A stretch of DNA of 64,000 nt. Source: Helicobacter cetorum. Its GTDB lineage: Bacteria; Campylobacterota; Campylobacteria; Campylobacterales; Helicobacteraceae. The notes beneath the pieces are model-generated. The model saw only the letters and a list, made by a program, of their open reading frames with translations, did not search any database and had not been told where the DNA came from. The DNA is taken from the NCBI RefSeq assembly GCF_900198405.1, contig NZ_FZMR01000019.1:62001-126000 (forward strand), in the 5' to 3' direction. Position numbers and translations under genes: made by a program. Shown here in pieces: positions 56,258-64,000 of the stretch. Every line of letters starts with the position of its first letter. Positions within the stretch are counted from its first letter, which is position 1.

Positions 56258-57495
56258 TAGAATAATCCTAATAATACGCTAAGAGCCGTTAAGCTCCCTA
56301 AGACAAACACAAAAATATCCGCTTTTAAGTTTCTAAAACGCTTTAAACTAGGGATAGTGTAAAAAGCTATCATAGGCATGACAAAAAGAATGAGTGCGAT
56401 GATAGGCCCGCCTAAATTTTCAATAAAATCTAAGATATTAGGGTTGATATAAGCTACAAGCGTGATAGTGAGCCATAAAAAAATCGTTACGCTTACTTTT
56501 AGGGCTTTAGAAGTTTTTTTCAGTTTCAAGCCTTGAATAATAATGCCTTCTAAACCTTCCTTAGCCCCATAATAATGCCCAAAAAAAGATGAAAAAATGG
56601 CTAAAAAAGCCACGATAGGTCCAGCATAATTGATTAAGGGATTGTTTAAAGTGTTAGCAAAATAGCTCAAAATGGGGATATTTTGTTCCTTTGCTTTGAT
56701 AAAATCATCGGCATTCAAACACATAATACATGAAAGCACAAAAAACATCACAAATCCTAAAAGCATAAAAGATGCCCCTAATTCAATTTGATTGAGTTTG
56801 TATTCTTTAAAAGCACCATATTCTTTTTCTACATTTTGCGTAAAAGTAGAAATGATAGGGCTATGATTGAATGAAAATACAAGCACTGGTAAGGTTAGCC
56901 AAATGGCTAATATAAATTCTTTAAAATTTGGCATGACAAAAAGATTAGTTACTTGCCAGTAAGGGATAAGATACACAGAAAAAAGAAGTAAAATCAAGCA
57001 CAAAGGATACACTAATGCGTTGCAAATGCGTGTAACAATCGTGGCATTAAAAGTCATTACAAACATCATCAAAGAAACAAGAACTAAAGCTAGTAAGCCA
57101 CGATTAAAAGGCTCTAAATGTAATTGATTAGTAAAAAAATTATCAAAAACATTGGTAATGCCTACCCCATAAGCCAAGCAAATAGGATAAATCGCAAAGA
57201 AATAAAGCAAAGTAATAAGAAAACCCCATTTAGCACCAAAATGCGAGCGAGCCACCATAGTAATGTCTTCTTTATCTTTAGAGCCTATAAAATAGGCTAA
57301 CGCTCTATGACCTAGATAAGTTAAAGGAAAGATAATCGCACACATCACTAAAATGGCCCATATTCCATGTCCACCAGCTCTAATAGGTAAAAATAAAATT
57401 CCAGCCCCAACGGCTGTGCCAAATAATGACGCCATCCAGCGCACATCAAACGCATTAAGTTTTTTAGGGTTTTTTAAGGTTTTATGCTCTTGCAT
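56257..57495 (-). CDS. sdaC: Serine transporter (SdaC/HAAAP family)
   Basis: A 412-aa membrane protein with eleven hydrophobic segments. The start MASLFGTAVGAGILFLPIRA (residues 16-35) is the family's first helix with the GxGxxFLP motif. VFSFNHSPIISTF (near 209) is also conserved in SdaC/TdcC proton-coupled serine/threonine carriers. The adjacent serine dehydratase supports serine as substrate. HP0133 is the counterpart. Confidence 0.95.
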   Translation of the reverse strand: MQEHKTLKNPKKLNAFDVRWMASLFGTAVGAGILFLPIRAGGHGIWAILVMCAIIFPLTYLGHRALAYFIGSKDKEDITMVARSHFGAKWGFLITLLYFFAIYPICLAYGVGITNVFDNFFTNQLHLEPFNRGLLALVLVSLMMFVMTFNATIVTRICNALVYPLCLILLLFSVYLIPYWQVTNLFVMPNFKEFILAIWLTLPVLVFSFNHSPIISTFTQNVEKEYGAFKEYKLNQIELGASFMLLGFVMFFVLSCIMCLNADDFIKAKEQNIPILSYFANTLNNPLINYAGPIVAFLAIFSSFFGHYYGAKEGLEGIIIQGLKLKKTSKALKVSVTIFLWLTITLVAYINPNILDFIENLGGPIIALILFVMPMIAFYTIPSLKRFRNLKADIFVFVLGSLTALSVLLGLF

Positions 57496-57538
57496 GTTTG
57501 GTATTACCGCCCTTTAAGTGATATTGAAGAGTTGTTTT

Positions 57539-57544
57539 ATTGTA
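57539..57544 (-). promoter_or_regulatory. -10 box for sdaC-sdaA
   Basis: TACAAT on the minus strand in TGATACAAT, an extended -10 form, 44 nt before the sdaC ATG. Confidence 0.5.
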
Positions 57545-57644
57545 TCACAAAAGGTTTTTTAACCCTTTATCTTGTTGTAGGATTTTTAAGGCATTATTAT
57601 AGACATATTTCTAAAGTCCACATTTAATAGAAACTCTTTCAAGC

Positions 57645-57650
57645 TATAAT
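57645..57650 (+). promoter_or_regulatory. -10 box for the DAHP synthase gene
   Basis: TATAAT 45 nt before the ATG at 57695, in the divergent space opposite sdaC. Confidence 0.55.
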
Positions 57651-57694
57651 AGTGGTTTTGAAAAAATATATTTGAATAAGATTAGGTTTGAGAT

Positions 57695-59041
57695 ATGCCA
57701 TACACAACAACTTGGTCGCCCAATTCGTGGCGCTCTTTTACTATAGAACAGCACCCCACTTACAAAGATAAGGAAGAATTAGAAAGAGTAGAAAAAGAAT
57801 TACGCTCTTATCCGCCTTTAGTGTTTGCTGGAGAGGCTAGAAACTTGCAAGAAAGATTAGCCCAAGCGATTGACAATAAGGCGTTTTTATTGCAAGGGGG
57901 CGATTGTGCGGAGTCGTTTTCTCAATTTAGTGCTAATAGAATAAGAGATATGTTTAAAGTGATGATGCAAATGGCGATTACTCTTACTTTTGCAGGCTCT
58001 ATGCCTATTGTTAAAGTGGGGCGCATTGCTGGACAATTTGCTAAGCCACGCTCTAGTGCAACTGAAATGCTAGACAATGAAGAAGTGCTAAGTTATAGGG
58101 GTGATATTATCAATGGGATTTTAAAAGATGAAAGAGAGCCAAAGGCTGAACGCATGCTTAAAGCCTATCATCAAAGTGTAGCGACTTTAAATCTTATTAG
58201 AGCCTTTGCTCAAGGCGGATTAGCTAATTTAGAGCAAGTGCATCGTTTCAATTTGGATTTTGTCAAAAATAACGACCAAAAATACCAACAAATTGCAGAT
58301 AAAATCACGCAAGCTTTGGGGTTTATGCAAGCATGTGGGGTAGAGATAGAACGCACGCCTATTCTTAGGGAAGTAGAATTTTACACTAGCCATGAAGCGT
58401 TATTATTGCATTATGAAGAGCCTTTGGTGCGTAAGGATAGCTTAACCAACCAATTTTATGATTGCTCCGCACACATGCTTTGGATTGGCGAAAGAACTAG
58501 AAACCCCAAGGGGGCTCATGTAGAGTTTTTAAGGGGGGTTTGTAATCCTATTGGCGTAAAAATAGGGCCTAATGCGAGCGCGAGCGAAGTGTTAGAATTG
58601 TGTGATATTTTAAATCCGCATAATATTAAGGGGCGTTTGAATTTGATTGTGCGTATGGGTTCTAACATCATCAAAGAGCGTTTGCCTAAGCTTTTAAAAG
58701 AAGTGTTAAAAGAAAAACGCCATATTTTATGGAGCATTGACCCTATGCATGGCAATACGATTAAAACAAGCTCAGGGGTTAAAACAAGAGCTTTTGATTG
58801 TGTGCTTGATGAGGTGAAAAGCTTTTTTGAAATCCATAGGGCTGAAGGGAGTTTGGCATCAGGGGTGCATTTAGAAATGACAGGGGAAAATGTTACAGAA
58901 TGTATCGGTGGCTCACAAGCGATTACTGAAGAGAGTTTGAGTTGTCATTATTATACGCAATGCGACCCAAGATTGAATGCCACTCAAGCCTTAGAGTTAG
59001 CCTTTTTGATTGCTGATATGCTCAAAAAACAGCGTGTTTAA
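57695..59041 (+). CDS. Class II DAHP synthase
   Basis: First enzyme of the shikimate pathway, joining PEP and erythrose-4-phosphate. It is the plant-like class II type: [15 protein letters not shown] at the start, the metal-site cysteine in [11 protein letters not shown] (near 66), [12 protein letters not shown] (near 109), [16 protein letters not shown] (near 265) and [10 protein letters not shown] (near 349). At 448 aa it is typical. It resembles HP0134, which lies beside sdaC/sdaA in the same divergent way. Confidence 0.97.
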   Translation: MPYTTTWSPNSWRSFTIEQHPTYKDKEELERVEKELRSYPPLVFAGEARNLQERLAQAIDNKAFLLQGGDCAESFSQFSANRIRDMFKVMMQMAITLTFAGSMPIVKVGRIAGQFAKPRSSATEMLDNEEVLSYRGDIINGILKDEREPKAERMLKAYHQSVATLNLIRAFAQGGLANLEQVHRFNLDFVKNNDQKYQQIADKITQALGFMQACGVEIERTPILREVEFYTSHEALLLHYEEPLVRKDSLTNQFYDCSAHMLWIGERTRNPKGAHVEFLRGVCNPIGVKIGPNASASEVLELCDILNPHNIKGRLNLIVRMGSNIIKERLPKLLKEVLKEKRHILWSIDPMHGNTIKTSSGVKTRAFDCVLDEVKSFFEIHRAEGSLASGVHLEMTGENVTECIGGSQAITEESLSCHYYTQCDPRLNATQALELAFLIADMLKKQRV

Positions 59042-59154
59042 ATTAGGGTAGGCAAGCATAAATTAATGCTGACATTTCTAATTGAAACAAATTTAATTTT
59101 TTTTTAACTCTTTTAACTTTATAATATCGCTATAACTCTTTCAAGGAGCTTGTG

Positions 59155-59289
59155 ATGAGAATTTCTTTTTTGGCTGTAGTTTTGGCGTTATTATTTGTAG
59201 CATGCCATGAGACTAAACAACAAATTTTACAGAATGAGGCTGATAGCACACCTTCAGAAAAAACCATTTGGCAACCTGAGCAAAAATAG
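59155..59289 (+). CDS. Tiny lipoprotein (HP0135-like)
   Basis: A 44-aa protein. Its hydrophobic start ends in the lipobox LFVAC (Cys17), leaving a 28-residue charged mature peptide ending TIWQPEQK. AAGGAG lies 8 nt before the ATG. Almost the same sequence follows DAHP synthase in H. pylori, so this small gene is conserved and real. Function is unknown; anchoring in the inner or outer membrane is inferred. Confidence 0.82.
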   Translation: MRISFLAVVLALLFVACHETKQQILQNEADSTPSEKTIWQPEQK

Positions 59290-59696
59290 GATTTTGACTA
59301 TTTGAATTAAATCTTTATAGCAGTTGTTTTATGTGGGGTAGTTTGAATTAAAAAGACTAATTTAAATAGACTCACTCCAAAAAACATTGAGTTAGAATTT
59401 TGCTTGACTTTTTGTTGCTTTTCTTGTGAGATTTTTTCAACTTTTTCTCTCTTTTTAGGTTGAATGGATTTAGCTTTGGCATAGTTGCATATTGACTTAC
59501 TTTTTAATGGTGAGAGCTAATCAAATTTTCTTTTTAAGTTAGGTATTATTCTATTTTAAAATAATATCTCTTTAGTTTTACTCAGCTACTTTTAAAACAA
59601 TATTATTGTATTCTGTGGGTGTTAAAAAAGCTTAAGGCTTGATTATGGAACATTTCTTGCTTTACTTTCTTTAAAATTAAAAGTAGGAAAATCCAC
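59290..59696. other. 407-bp intergenic stretch with a sigma-54 promoter
   Basis: No reading frame with coding character was seen. The only clear signal is the sigma-54-type promoter near its 3' end (listed separately). The rest is AT-rich. Confidence 0.5.
59646..59660 (+). promoter_or_regulatory. Sigma-54 (RpoN) promoter
   Basis: TGGAACATTTCTTGC: GG (59647-59648) and GC (59659-59660) with exactly 10 nt between, fitting the -24/-12 consensus TGGAAC-N5-TTGC. It ends 36 nt before the ATG of the gene it faces. In Helicobacter, RpoN with FlgR drives middle flagellar genes. Confidence 0.85.
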
Positions 59697-60182
59697 ATGG
59701 CAGTTTCTTCTATCAATCAGTTTGATTCTAATCTTTATGGGCTTTTAAATCCAAAAAATACGCCTACAAAGGAAAATGATAGCACTTCTCAAGCTACTTC
59801 TATTCAAAGCGTTGAGGCAGTAGAGAAAGAAAAACGAGACGCTTTAGTAGAAAATCTTCCCTTTAACCCTGATAAGCGAGAGACTTATGGCTTTTTGGTT
59901 TTAGAATTGATGAGCGATAGAGAGTATAACGCTTTTTTAAGAGCTACAGCTGGAATGGATGAGAGTCAAAAACGACTCGCCGCTCAATCGCTCTATAGTT
60001 TGACAGATTTTTATAATGGTAAATTTTCTAAAGAAGTAGAAAACGCCCCTAAGCAACCCATAAATGGCTTGCATAAAAAAGCCCTACAATCTTTTAATGC
60101 GACCAATAATAACAATAACGCTTTTTTGCAACGCTATCAAAATGCCTATAATAACACTTCTTCTATGGATGTAGTTCTTTAA
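59697..60182 (+). CDS. Sigma-54-controlled protein, probable flagellar accessory (HP1233-like)
   Basis: A 161-aa protein without signal peptide or membrane segment. A Ser/Thr/Asn-rich N-terminal part (1-45) precedes a helical core (residues 60-110, GFLVLELMSDREYNAFLRAT) and an Asn-rich tail. No catalytic motif was found. HP1233 is the likely homologue; I recall it among RpoN-dependent flagellar genes, and the promoter seen here agrees. A role in flagellar assembly, perhaps as an exported rod- or hook-associated factor, is inferred. A strong hairpin follows its stop. Confidence 0.78.
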   Translation: MAVSSINQFDSNLYGLLNPKNTPTKENDSTSQATSIQSVEAVEKEKRDALVENLPFNPDKRETYGFLVLELMSDREYNAFLRATAGMDESQKRLAAQSLYSLTDFYNGKFSKEVENAPKQPINGLHKKALQSFNATNNNNNAFLQRYQNAYNNTSSMDVVL

Positions 60183-60189
60183 CCATTGA

Positions 60190-60226
60190 AGCTCTCTAAT
60201 TTTAAAAATGTGAGAGAGCTCTCTTT
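60190..60226 (+). terminator. Rho-independent terminator after the sigma-54-controlled gene
   Basis: AGCTCTCT (60190-60197) pairs with AGAGAGCT (60213-60220), 15-nt loop, followed by CTCTTT. Eight perfect pairs starting 8 nt after the stop codon. Confidence 0.7.
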
Positions 60227-60229
60227 ATG

Positions 60230-60760
60230 GCTCTATGCTTTCAGCAAGAGTTCCTTTTTGAAACTAAAATCAAAATTTTTTCTAGGTGTTTATCAATAAT
60301 AATTGAAATTCTAACAACAAGCATTATATTGAATAATCCTAGTTTGGCAAGAGCCATGCTTTAAAGTCTTAATAAGGGTTACTCATGCTCCTATCATTAT
60401 AGAAACAGAATTTTTGATACAAATTAAGTTTTACGCTCTTAAAAGAAAACTATCAATAAATTAATATGAGAATAGGGCTAGAATGAGATTTTTCAAGTGC
60501 TTGAAAATTTTTATAGATATAGGAATTTGGCTCTATTGACAAACAATATTGATTAAGCAAAATATTTTATATCAAAAGACTTAAAAAATAAAAAAGAATA
60601 GGTTTTATAGGGTTTTTATAAAAAATGTAGAAAATGAATGTAAAAAGAATTTGTTTGAATGGCGATTAAAAACATGCTTTTGGTTTATTGCAAGCATTTT
60701 TAGTTGCGAATTTTATCATTAATGCTTGGTTTAAATAAAGCTAAGAATTTTTGCTAGATT
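60230..60760. other. Non-coding AT-rich stretch between convergent genes
   Basis: About 530 bp between the terminator and folP with no frame I would call coding on either strand and no tRNA-like fold. A short ATGCTT...AAGCAT hairpin near 60674-60699 is the only structure noticed. Confidence 0.4.
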
Positions 60761-61903
60761 TTAATGAGTTTCTTTTAAACTATTAAACACTTTGATTAAA
60801 TCTATATGTTCATCAACATCATGCGCTCTTAAAATACTCGCTCCATTTTGTAACGCCATTAAATGCAAAGCTAAAGTGCCAGAAAGTCGCTTTTCAACTT
60901 CACGCCCTGTAATAAGACCGATAGTGTTTTTACGGCTTGCCCCAACTAATAAGGGCTTTTTAAATTTTAGAAAGTGGTTTAAGTGCTTGATTAAGGCTAG
61001 ATTATGCTCTTTTAGTTTAGCAAATCCAAACCCTATATCTAAAATAATATCCTTAAGGGCATATTTTTCTAAAATCTCTAGCTTATTTTTAAAGAAAGTA
61101 TCCATTTCATCAAATAAGTTGTGATAAAAGACATTTTCTTGCATGTCTTTGGGAGTTTTTTTGGCATGCATTAAAACACAAGTGGGCTTGTAGTCTTTTG
61201 CGACTTCTAGCATTTCAACGCTACTAAAACCGCTCACATCATTAAGGACAGAAAAATAATGCTCTAAAGCCATTTTGGCTGTGCTTGCATGATAGGTGTC
61301 TATACTAAATTTAGCATGTTCATTGAGTTTTTGAGATTTAATCTCATATAAAACTTCTTTTAAACGCTTCTGTTCTATCTTTGGGTCAATGATTTCACTT
61401 CCGGGTTTTGAGCTTGCTGCACCTATATCAATGAGAGCGATGCCTTTTTCAAGGAGTTGATAGATTTCTTCAATGGCCTTTTTATTATCAAAACGGCTCT
61501 TTTCATAGAAACTATCAGGTGTGAGATTTAAAATTGCCATAATTTGTGGGGCGTTAGGCTTAGGGGCTTTGAGATGATTTTTTAATTCTTGTGCTAAGGT
61601 TTTAAGCCCAAAGGGCTGGGAATAACACTTTGTAATCAAGCGTTCTAGTTGTTTGGCATTAACAATGAGAATACCATCATAAAAAGGCTTTTTAGCTAGA
61701 ATGCAATCTTTTGGCGTGGCAAAATCACCCCCCACGCTTATTGCCTCTTGTTTTAAAATGAGCGTAGCGCTTAGGGGCAAATCTTTGATTTCAAAGACTA
61801 AACTAACGCCTTTTTTAAGCATATGAGCTTGAGCGATTTTTTCTGAGCCTATGTTGTGAAGGGCGGTTTTTAAGGCGTTAGGATTAAGGCATTTTAAAGT
61901 CAT
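60761..61903 (-). CDS. folP: Dihydropteroate synthase (long Helicobacter form)
   Basis: Joins pterin pyrophosphate with p-aminobenzoate in folate synthesis. The C-terminal two thirds carry IMAILNLTPDSFYEKSRF (near 121-138), DIGAASSKPGSE (near 158) and the pterin-site VGASRKNTIG (near 330). About 110 extra N-terminal residues are not part of the usual 270-aa enzyme; HP1232 has the same extension. It overlaps holB by 4 nt. The target of sulfonamides in relatives. Confidence 0.93.
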   Translation of the reverse strand: MTLKCLNPNALKTALHNIGSEKIAQAHMLKKGVSLVFEIKDLPLSATLILKQEAISVGGDFATPKDCILAKKPFYDGILIVNAKQLERLITKCYSQPFGLKTLAQELKNHLKAPKPNAPQIMAILNLTPDSFYEKSRFDNKKAIEEIYQLLEKGIALIDIGAASSKPGSEIIDPKIEQKRLKEVLYEIKSQKLNEHAKFSIDTYHASTAKMALEHYFSVLNDVSGFSSVEMLEVAKDYKPTCVLMHAKKTPKDMQENVFYHNLFDEMDTFFKNKLEILEKYALKDIILDIGFGFAKLKEHNLALIKHLNHFLKFKKPLLVGASRKNTIGLITGREVEKRLSGTLALHLMALQNGASILRAHDVDEHIDLIKVFNSLKETH

Positions 61904-62556
61904 TGCTGTTTTTTCTTGTGTAGAAGGCTTAAGAGTAGGGGCAAGAGATTATAGCTAAGTTTGTAATAAGAGCTATTAGCCTTGATAGATAAATCAAAGG
62001 CTTGTAATTCTTGCTCGTTTAGTTTGATATTATACCTATTAACACTTTCTAATAGGCTTTCAATCTTTTCTCTCTGATTTTCTCTTGAATCAAAATTTTC
62101 TTTGTCTAATTCTTTTAAAAACGCATAAATATCTTTTAAATCCAGCCTAGATAAATCTAAATTTAAGGGCTTTAGGGGGATTTTTTGGCGTCTGTCTTCT
62201 TTGATTAAACGAGATTTAATAGTGGCTAAAACATGGTTTGGGCTTTTAGCAAACATGATGAAACAAACATTGTTTGGGGGTTCTTCTAAGATTTTTAAAA
62301 GAGCGTTTTGAGCCTCTATGCCATAACTTGGCGCTGCAATTAAAAAGGCGTTTAATTCGCTGTGCTTGAGATTAGCCTTTGAAATAACTTCTTTGGCATG
62401 CTCTATTTTAAAGTCCTTGTTAAAGGTTTTAATGACTTTTTTGTCTTTTTCAATGATTTCAGTATAGAATTTAGTGTGGCATTTAAAAAGGCTTGCCTCT
62501 TGTTCTAAACTTTCTTCAATGTCATTGGTATAAATCAAGCGGTTTAAGTTTTTCAC
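61900..62556 (-). CDS. holB: DNA polymerase III delta-prime subunit
   Basis: Clamp-loader subunit. At 218 aa it is a short, divergent form. The recognisable part is NALLKILEEPPNNVCFIMFAKSPNHVLATIKSR (near 85-117), the standard sensor segment of delta-prime, ending in the SRC-like SR. The Walker A region is lost, which is normal for delta-prime. It overlaps both neighbours by 4 nt in a lysC-to-folP operon. HP1231 is the counterpart. Confidence 0.88.
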   Translation of the reverse strand: MKNLNRLIYTNDIEESLEQEASLFKCHTKFYTEIIEKDKKVIKTFNKDFKIEHAKEVISKANLKHSELNAFLIAAPSYGIEAQNALLKILEEPPNNVCFIMFAKSPNHVLATIKSRLIKEDRRQKIPLKPLNLDLSRLDLKDIYAFLKELDKENFDSRENQREKIESLLESVNRYNIKLNEQELQAFDLSIKANSSYYKLSYNLLPLLLSLLHKKKQQ

Positions 62557-63098
62557 TCTAAAACAACCTTATTATGCAACACGCAAAAAAGAGCGTTATC
62601 AAAGAGTTTGAAAAGTTGCAATAATTTATAGTCTAATAGGGGGTCATGCTCATTTAAAAGCAAACAATCTTCTTTAAGTTCATCAAACAGCCATAAAAGG
62701 CTTGGGCTTTTTCCTAAGAGTAGTTTTTCCATTTCTTTGTTTTCAATTTTGCCAATATGCCAAAACATAGGGTTTTGATAAGTAAGCTCTATAGTGGCTA
62801 AAGACATGTTGGCATCTTCTTTGGGGTAAAAAGAAGAAGAATTAAAATCAATGATAGGCAATAAAGGGCGGTTAGCAAGACCTTGAGGGTTAAGGCTAGA
62901 AAGAATGTATTTTCCAAACCAACGCCTAGAATAATCAGTGCTAACTAGCAATGAGCCACCATTAAGTAAATGCGAAATGGTTTGAGCGATTGAATTAGGG
63001 TCAAATGAACGCTCTAATTCTAGCCACCCACTTTCTTGGGCAATCATTTCGCCTTGGTCTCTCATAAAAGTGCTGAGCCAATTATAAAAATTTGTCAT
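62553..63098 (-). CDS. Conserved hypothetical protein (HP1230-like)
   Basis: A 181-aa soluble protein with no signal peptide, membrane helix or catalytic motif that I recognise. N-terminal MTNFYNWLSTFMRDQGEMIA, a central beta-rich part (GSLLVSTDYSRRWF) and a C-terminal aliphatic segment. It lies between lysC and holB with 4-nt overlaps (ATGA) on both sides, an arrangement shared with H. pylori, which implies tight coexpression. Function is unknown. Confidence 0.75.
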   Translation of the reverse strand: MTNFYNWLSTFMRDQGEMIAQESGWLELERSFDPNSIAQTISHLLNGGSLLVSTDYSRRWFGKYILSSLNPQGLANRPLLPIIDFNSSSFYPKEDANMSLATIELTYQNPMFWHIGKIENKEMEKLLLGKSPSLLWLFDELKEDCLLLNEHDPLLDYKLLQLFKLFDNALFCVLHNKVVLE

Positions 63099-64000
63099 TT
63101 ATCTAGCTCATACACAGAATGCAAGGTTCTAACGGCTAGTTCAGCGTATTTAATATTGATGAGCATAGAAATTTTAATCTCGCTTGTGGCAATCATCATA
63201 ATGTTAATGTTTTCTTGTGCTAGGGCTTTAAAAGCAATGCTTGCTACCCCAGAATGTGATTTCATGCCCACACCTACTACTGAAACCTTAGCGATATTCT
63301 CATCATAATCAATAGAGGTGGTTTGGGTTAAAAAAGGTTCTAAGGCCTCTTTGGTTTCTTCTATTTGAGTTTGAGGAATGGTAAAATCAAGCTCAGTTTT
63401 ACCATCTCTACCTATGGTTTGAACTATCATATCCACATTAATGCGGTATTTTGCTAGAGTGCTAAAAATTTCAGCTGCAATTCCCGGTCTATCTTCTACG
63501 CCCTCCATGCTCACACGAGCTTGATTTTTATCTAATGCAATCCCACTCACTACAGGTGCTTCCATATCTTTTCCTTTAAAATCTTTTTCAGCTACAATGA
63601 GCGTGCCTTCGCTATGATTAAACGAACTGCGAGTAACGAGCTTGACATTGAGTTTTTTAGCTAATTCCACAGAGCGGTTTAACAGAACTTTAGCCCCCAT
63701 AGAAGCAAGCTCAAGCATTTCATCATAACTGATTTGAGCGATTTTTTGAGCCTTTTTTTCAATTCTAGGGTCAGTGGTATACACACCATCTACATCAGTA
63801 TAGATTTCACACAAATCTGCCTTTAAAGCCCCAGCTAGTGCGACCGCACTTAAATCGCTCCCTCCACGCCCCAAAGTAGTGGTTTCGCCCTCTAAATTTG
63901 CCCCTTGAAAGCCGGCTATAACAACTATATACCCCTCTTTTAAAAGCTTGTTTATGCGTGCGGTGTCAATGGATTGGATTTGAGCGTTTTGAAAATGCGA
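63095..64000 (-). CDS. lysC: Aspartokinase (5' end cut by window edge)
   Basis: First enzyme of the lysine/threonine/methionine branch. The visible 301 residues enter at the middle of the kinase domain: GFQGANLEGETTTLGRGGSDLSAVALA is the ATP/aspartate motif, followed by EIYTDVDGVYTTDPRI. Two ACT domains end the protein (VSMEGVEDRPGIAAEIF and VGVGMKSHSGVASIAF), the feedback site for lysine. About 100 N-terminal residues lie outside the window. An internal ATG at 63874 is not the start, because the conserved frame continues to the edge. Its stop overlaps the next gene as ATGA. Confidence 0.95.
   Translation of the reverse strand, partial: SHFQNAQIQSIDTARINKLLKEGYIVVIAGFQGANLEGETTTLGRGGSDLSAVALAGALKADLCEIYTDVDGVYTTDPRIEKKAQKIAQISYDEMLELASMGAKVLLNRSVELAKKLNVKLVTRSSFNHSEGTLIVAEKDFKGKDMEAPVVSGIALDKNQARVSMEGVEDRPGIAAEIFSTLAKYRINVDMIVQTIGRDGKTELDFTIPQTQIEETKEALEPFLTQTTSIDYDENIAKVSVVGVGMKSHSGVASIAFKALAQENINIMMIATSEIKISMLINIKYAELAVRTLHSVYELDK

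Noticed and set aside
63036-63308. Plus-strand frame opposite the end of lysC
   Set aside because: Shadow of the ACT domains of aspartokinase; no ribosome site.

Overview
The window comes from an AT-rich epsilonproteobacterium of the Helicobacter lineage, close to H. pylori but apparently not that species. Almost every core gene resembles an H. pylori counterpart. The outer-membrane proteins are of the Helicobacter type: small or Hop-like barrels that end in an aromatic residue. The copA-copP, fldA/fqrB, frdCAB and tatBC-queA-rsmG neighbourhoods are also characteristic. A gastric relative such as H. cetorum would fit, but this is inference. HP numbers below are remembered homologues, not search results.

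Layout. (1) 1-6702, minus strand: one compact gene string of three small outer-membrane proteins, an M23-like protein, minC, lpxC, a tsaB-like gene and thrB (cut by the window edge). (2) 6870-16012, plus strand: panB-ruvB; an inserted type IIS restriction-modification cassette (two adenine methyltransferases and an AlwI-like nuclease split by a frameshift); a selenocysteine tRNA on the minus strand; then tatB-tatC-queA-rsmG and two small conserved genes. (3) 16062-18208: tRNA-Ser followed by a convergent sugar-modification pair (Gfo/Idh/MocA oxidoreductase and hexapeptide acyltransferase) and an outer-membrane protein. (4) 18464-25223: cheY, prmA, ftsH, pssA, copA, copP and a degenerate copP copy. 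(5) 25369-31212: a Sel1-repeat secreted protein, proC behind a T16 tract, ybeY, fldA, a DedA-like gene, ccoS and fqrB.

(6) 31232-35905 is accessory: a heavily frameshifted outer-membrane pseudogene with a 12-bp tandem repeat, a translationally coupled SMC/RecF-like ATPase plus TOPRIM pair that looks like an antiphage module, and an orphan ParA-like ATPase. (7) 36196-47456: lipid and central metabolism (fabH-plsX-rpmF-yceD, ndk, metK, lpxD-fabI-tpiA on minus; frdCAB on plus). (8) 47485-54864: a phospholipase-D lipoprotein, two outer-membrane proteins, cysK-cysE, a five-gene tRNA array and a Hop-like protein. (9) 54890-59289: serine use (sdaC-sdaA), class II DAHP synthase and a tiny lipoprotein. 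(10) 59697-64000: a gene behind a near-consensus sigma-54 promoter, then lysC-(HP1230-like)-holB-folP in 4-nt overlapping series on the minus strand.

Themes. Envelope building (lpxC, lpxD, fabI, fabH, plsX, pssA, eight or more outer-membrane proteins) and micro-aerobic energy metabolism (fumarate reductase, flavodoxin and its quinone reductase, cbb3 assembly, serine deamination) dominate. Variation is concentrated at outer-membrane genes, homopolymer tracts and two defence-type insertions. I saw no CRISPR array, insertion sequence, rRNA or prophage.
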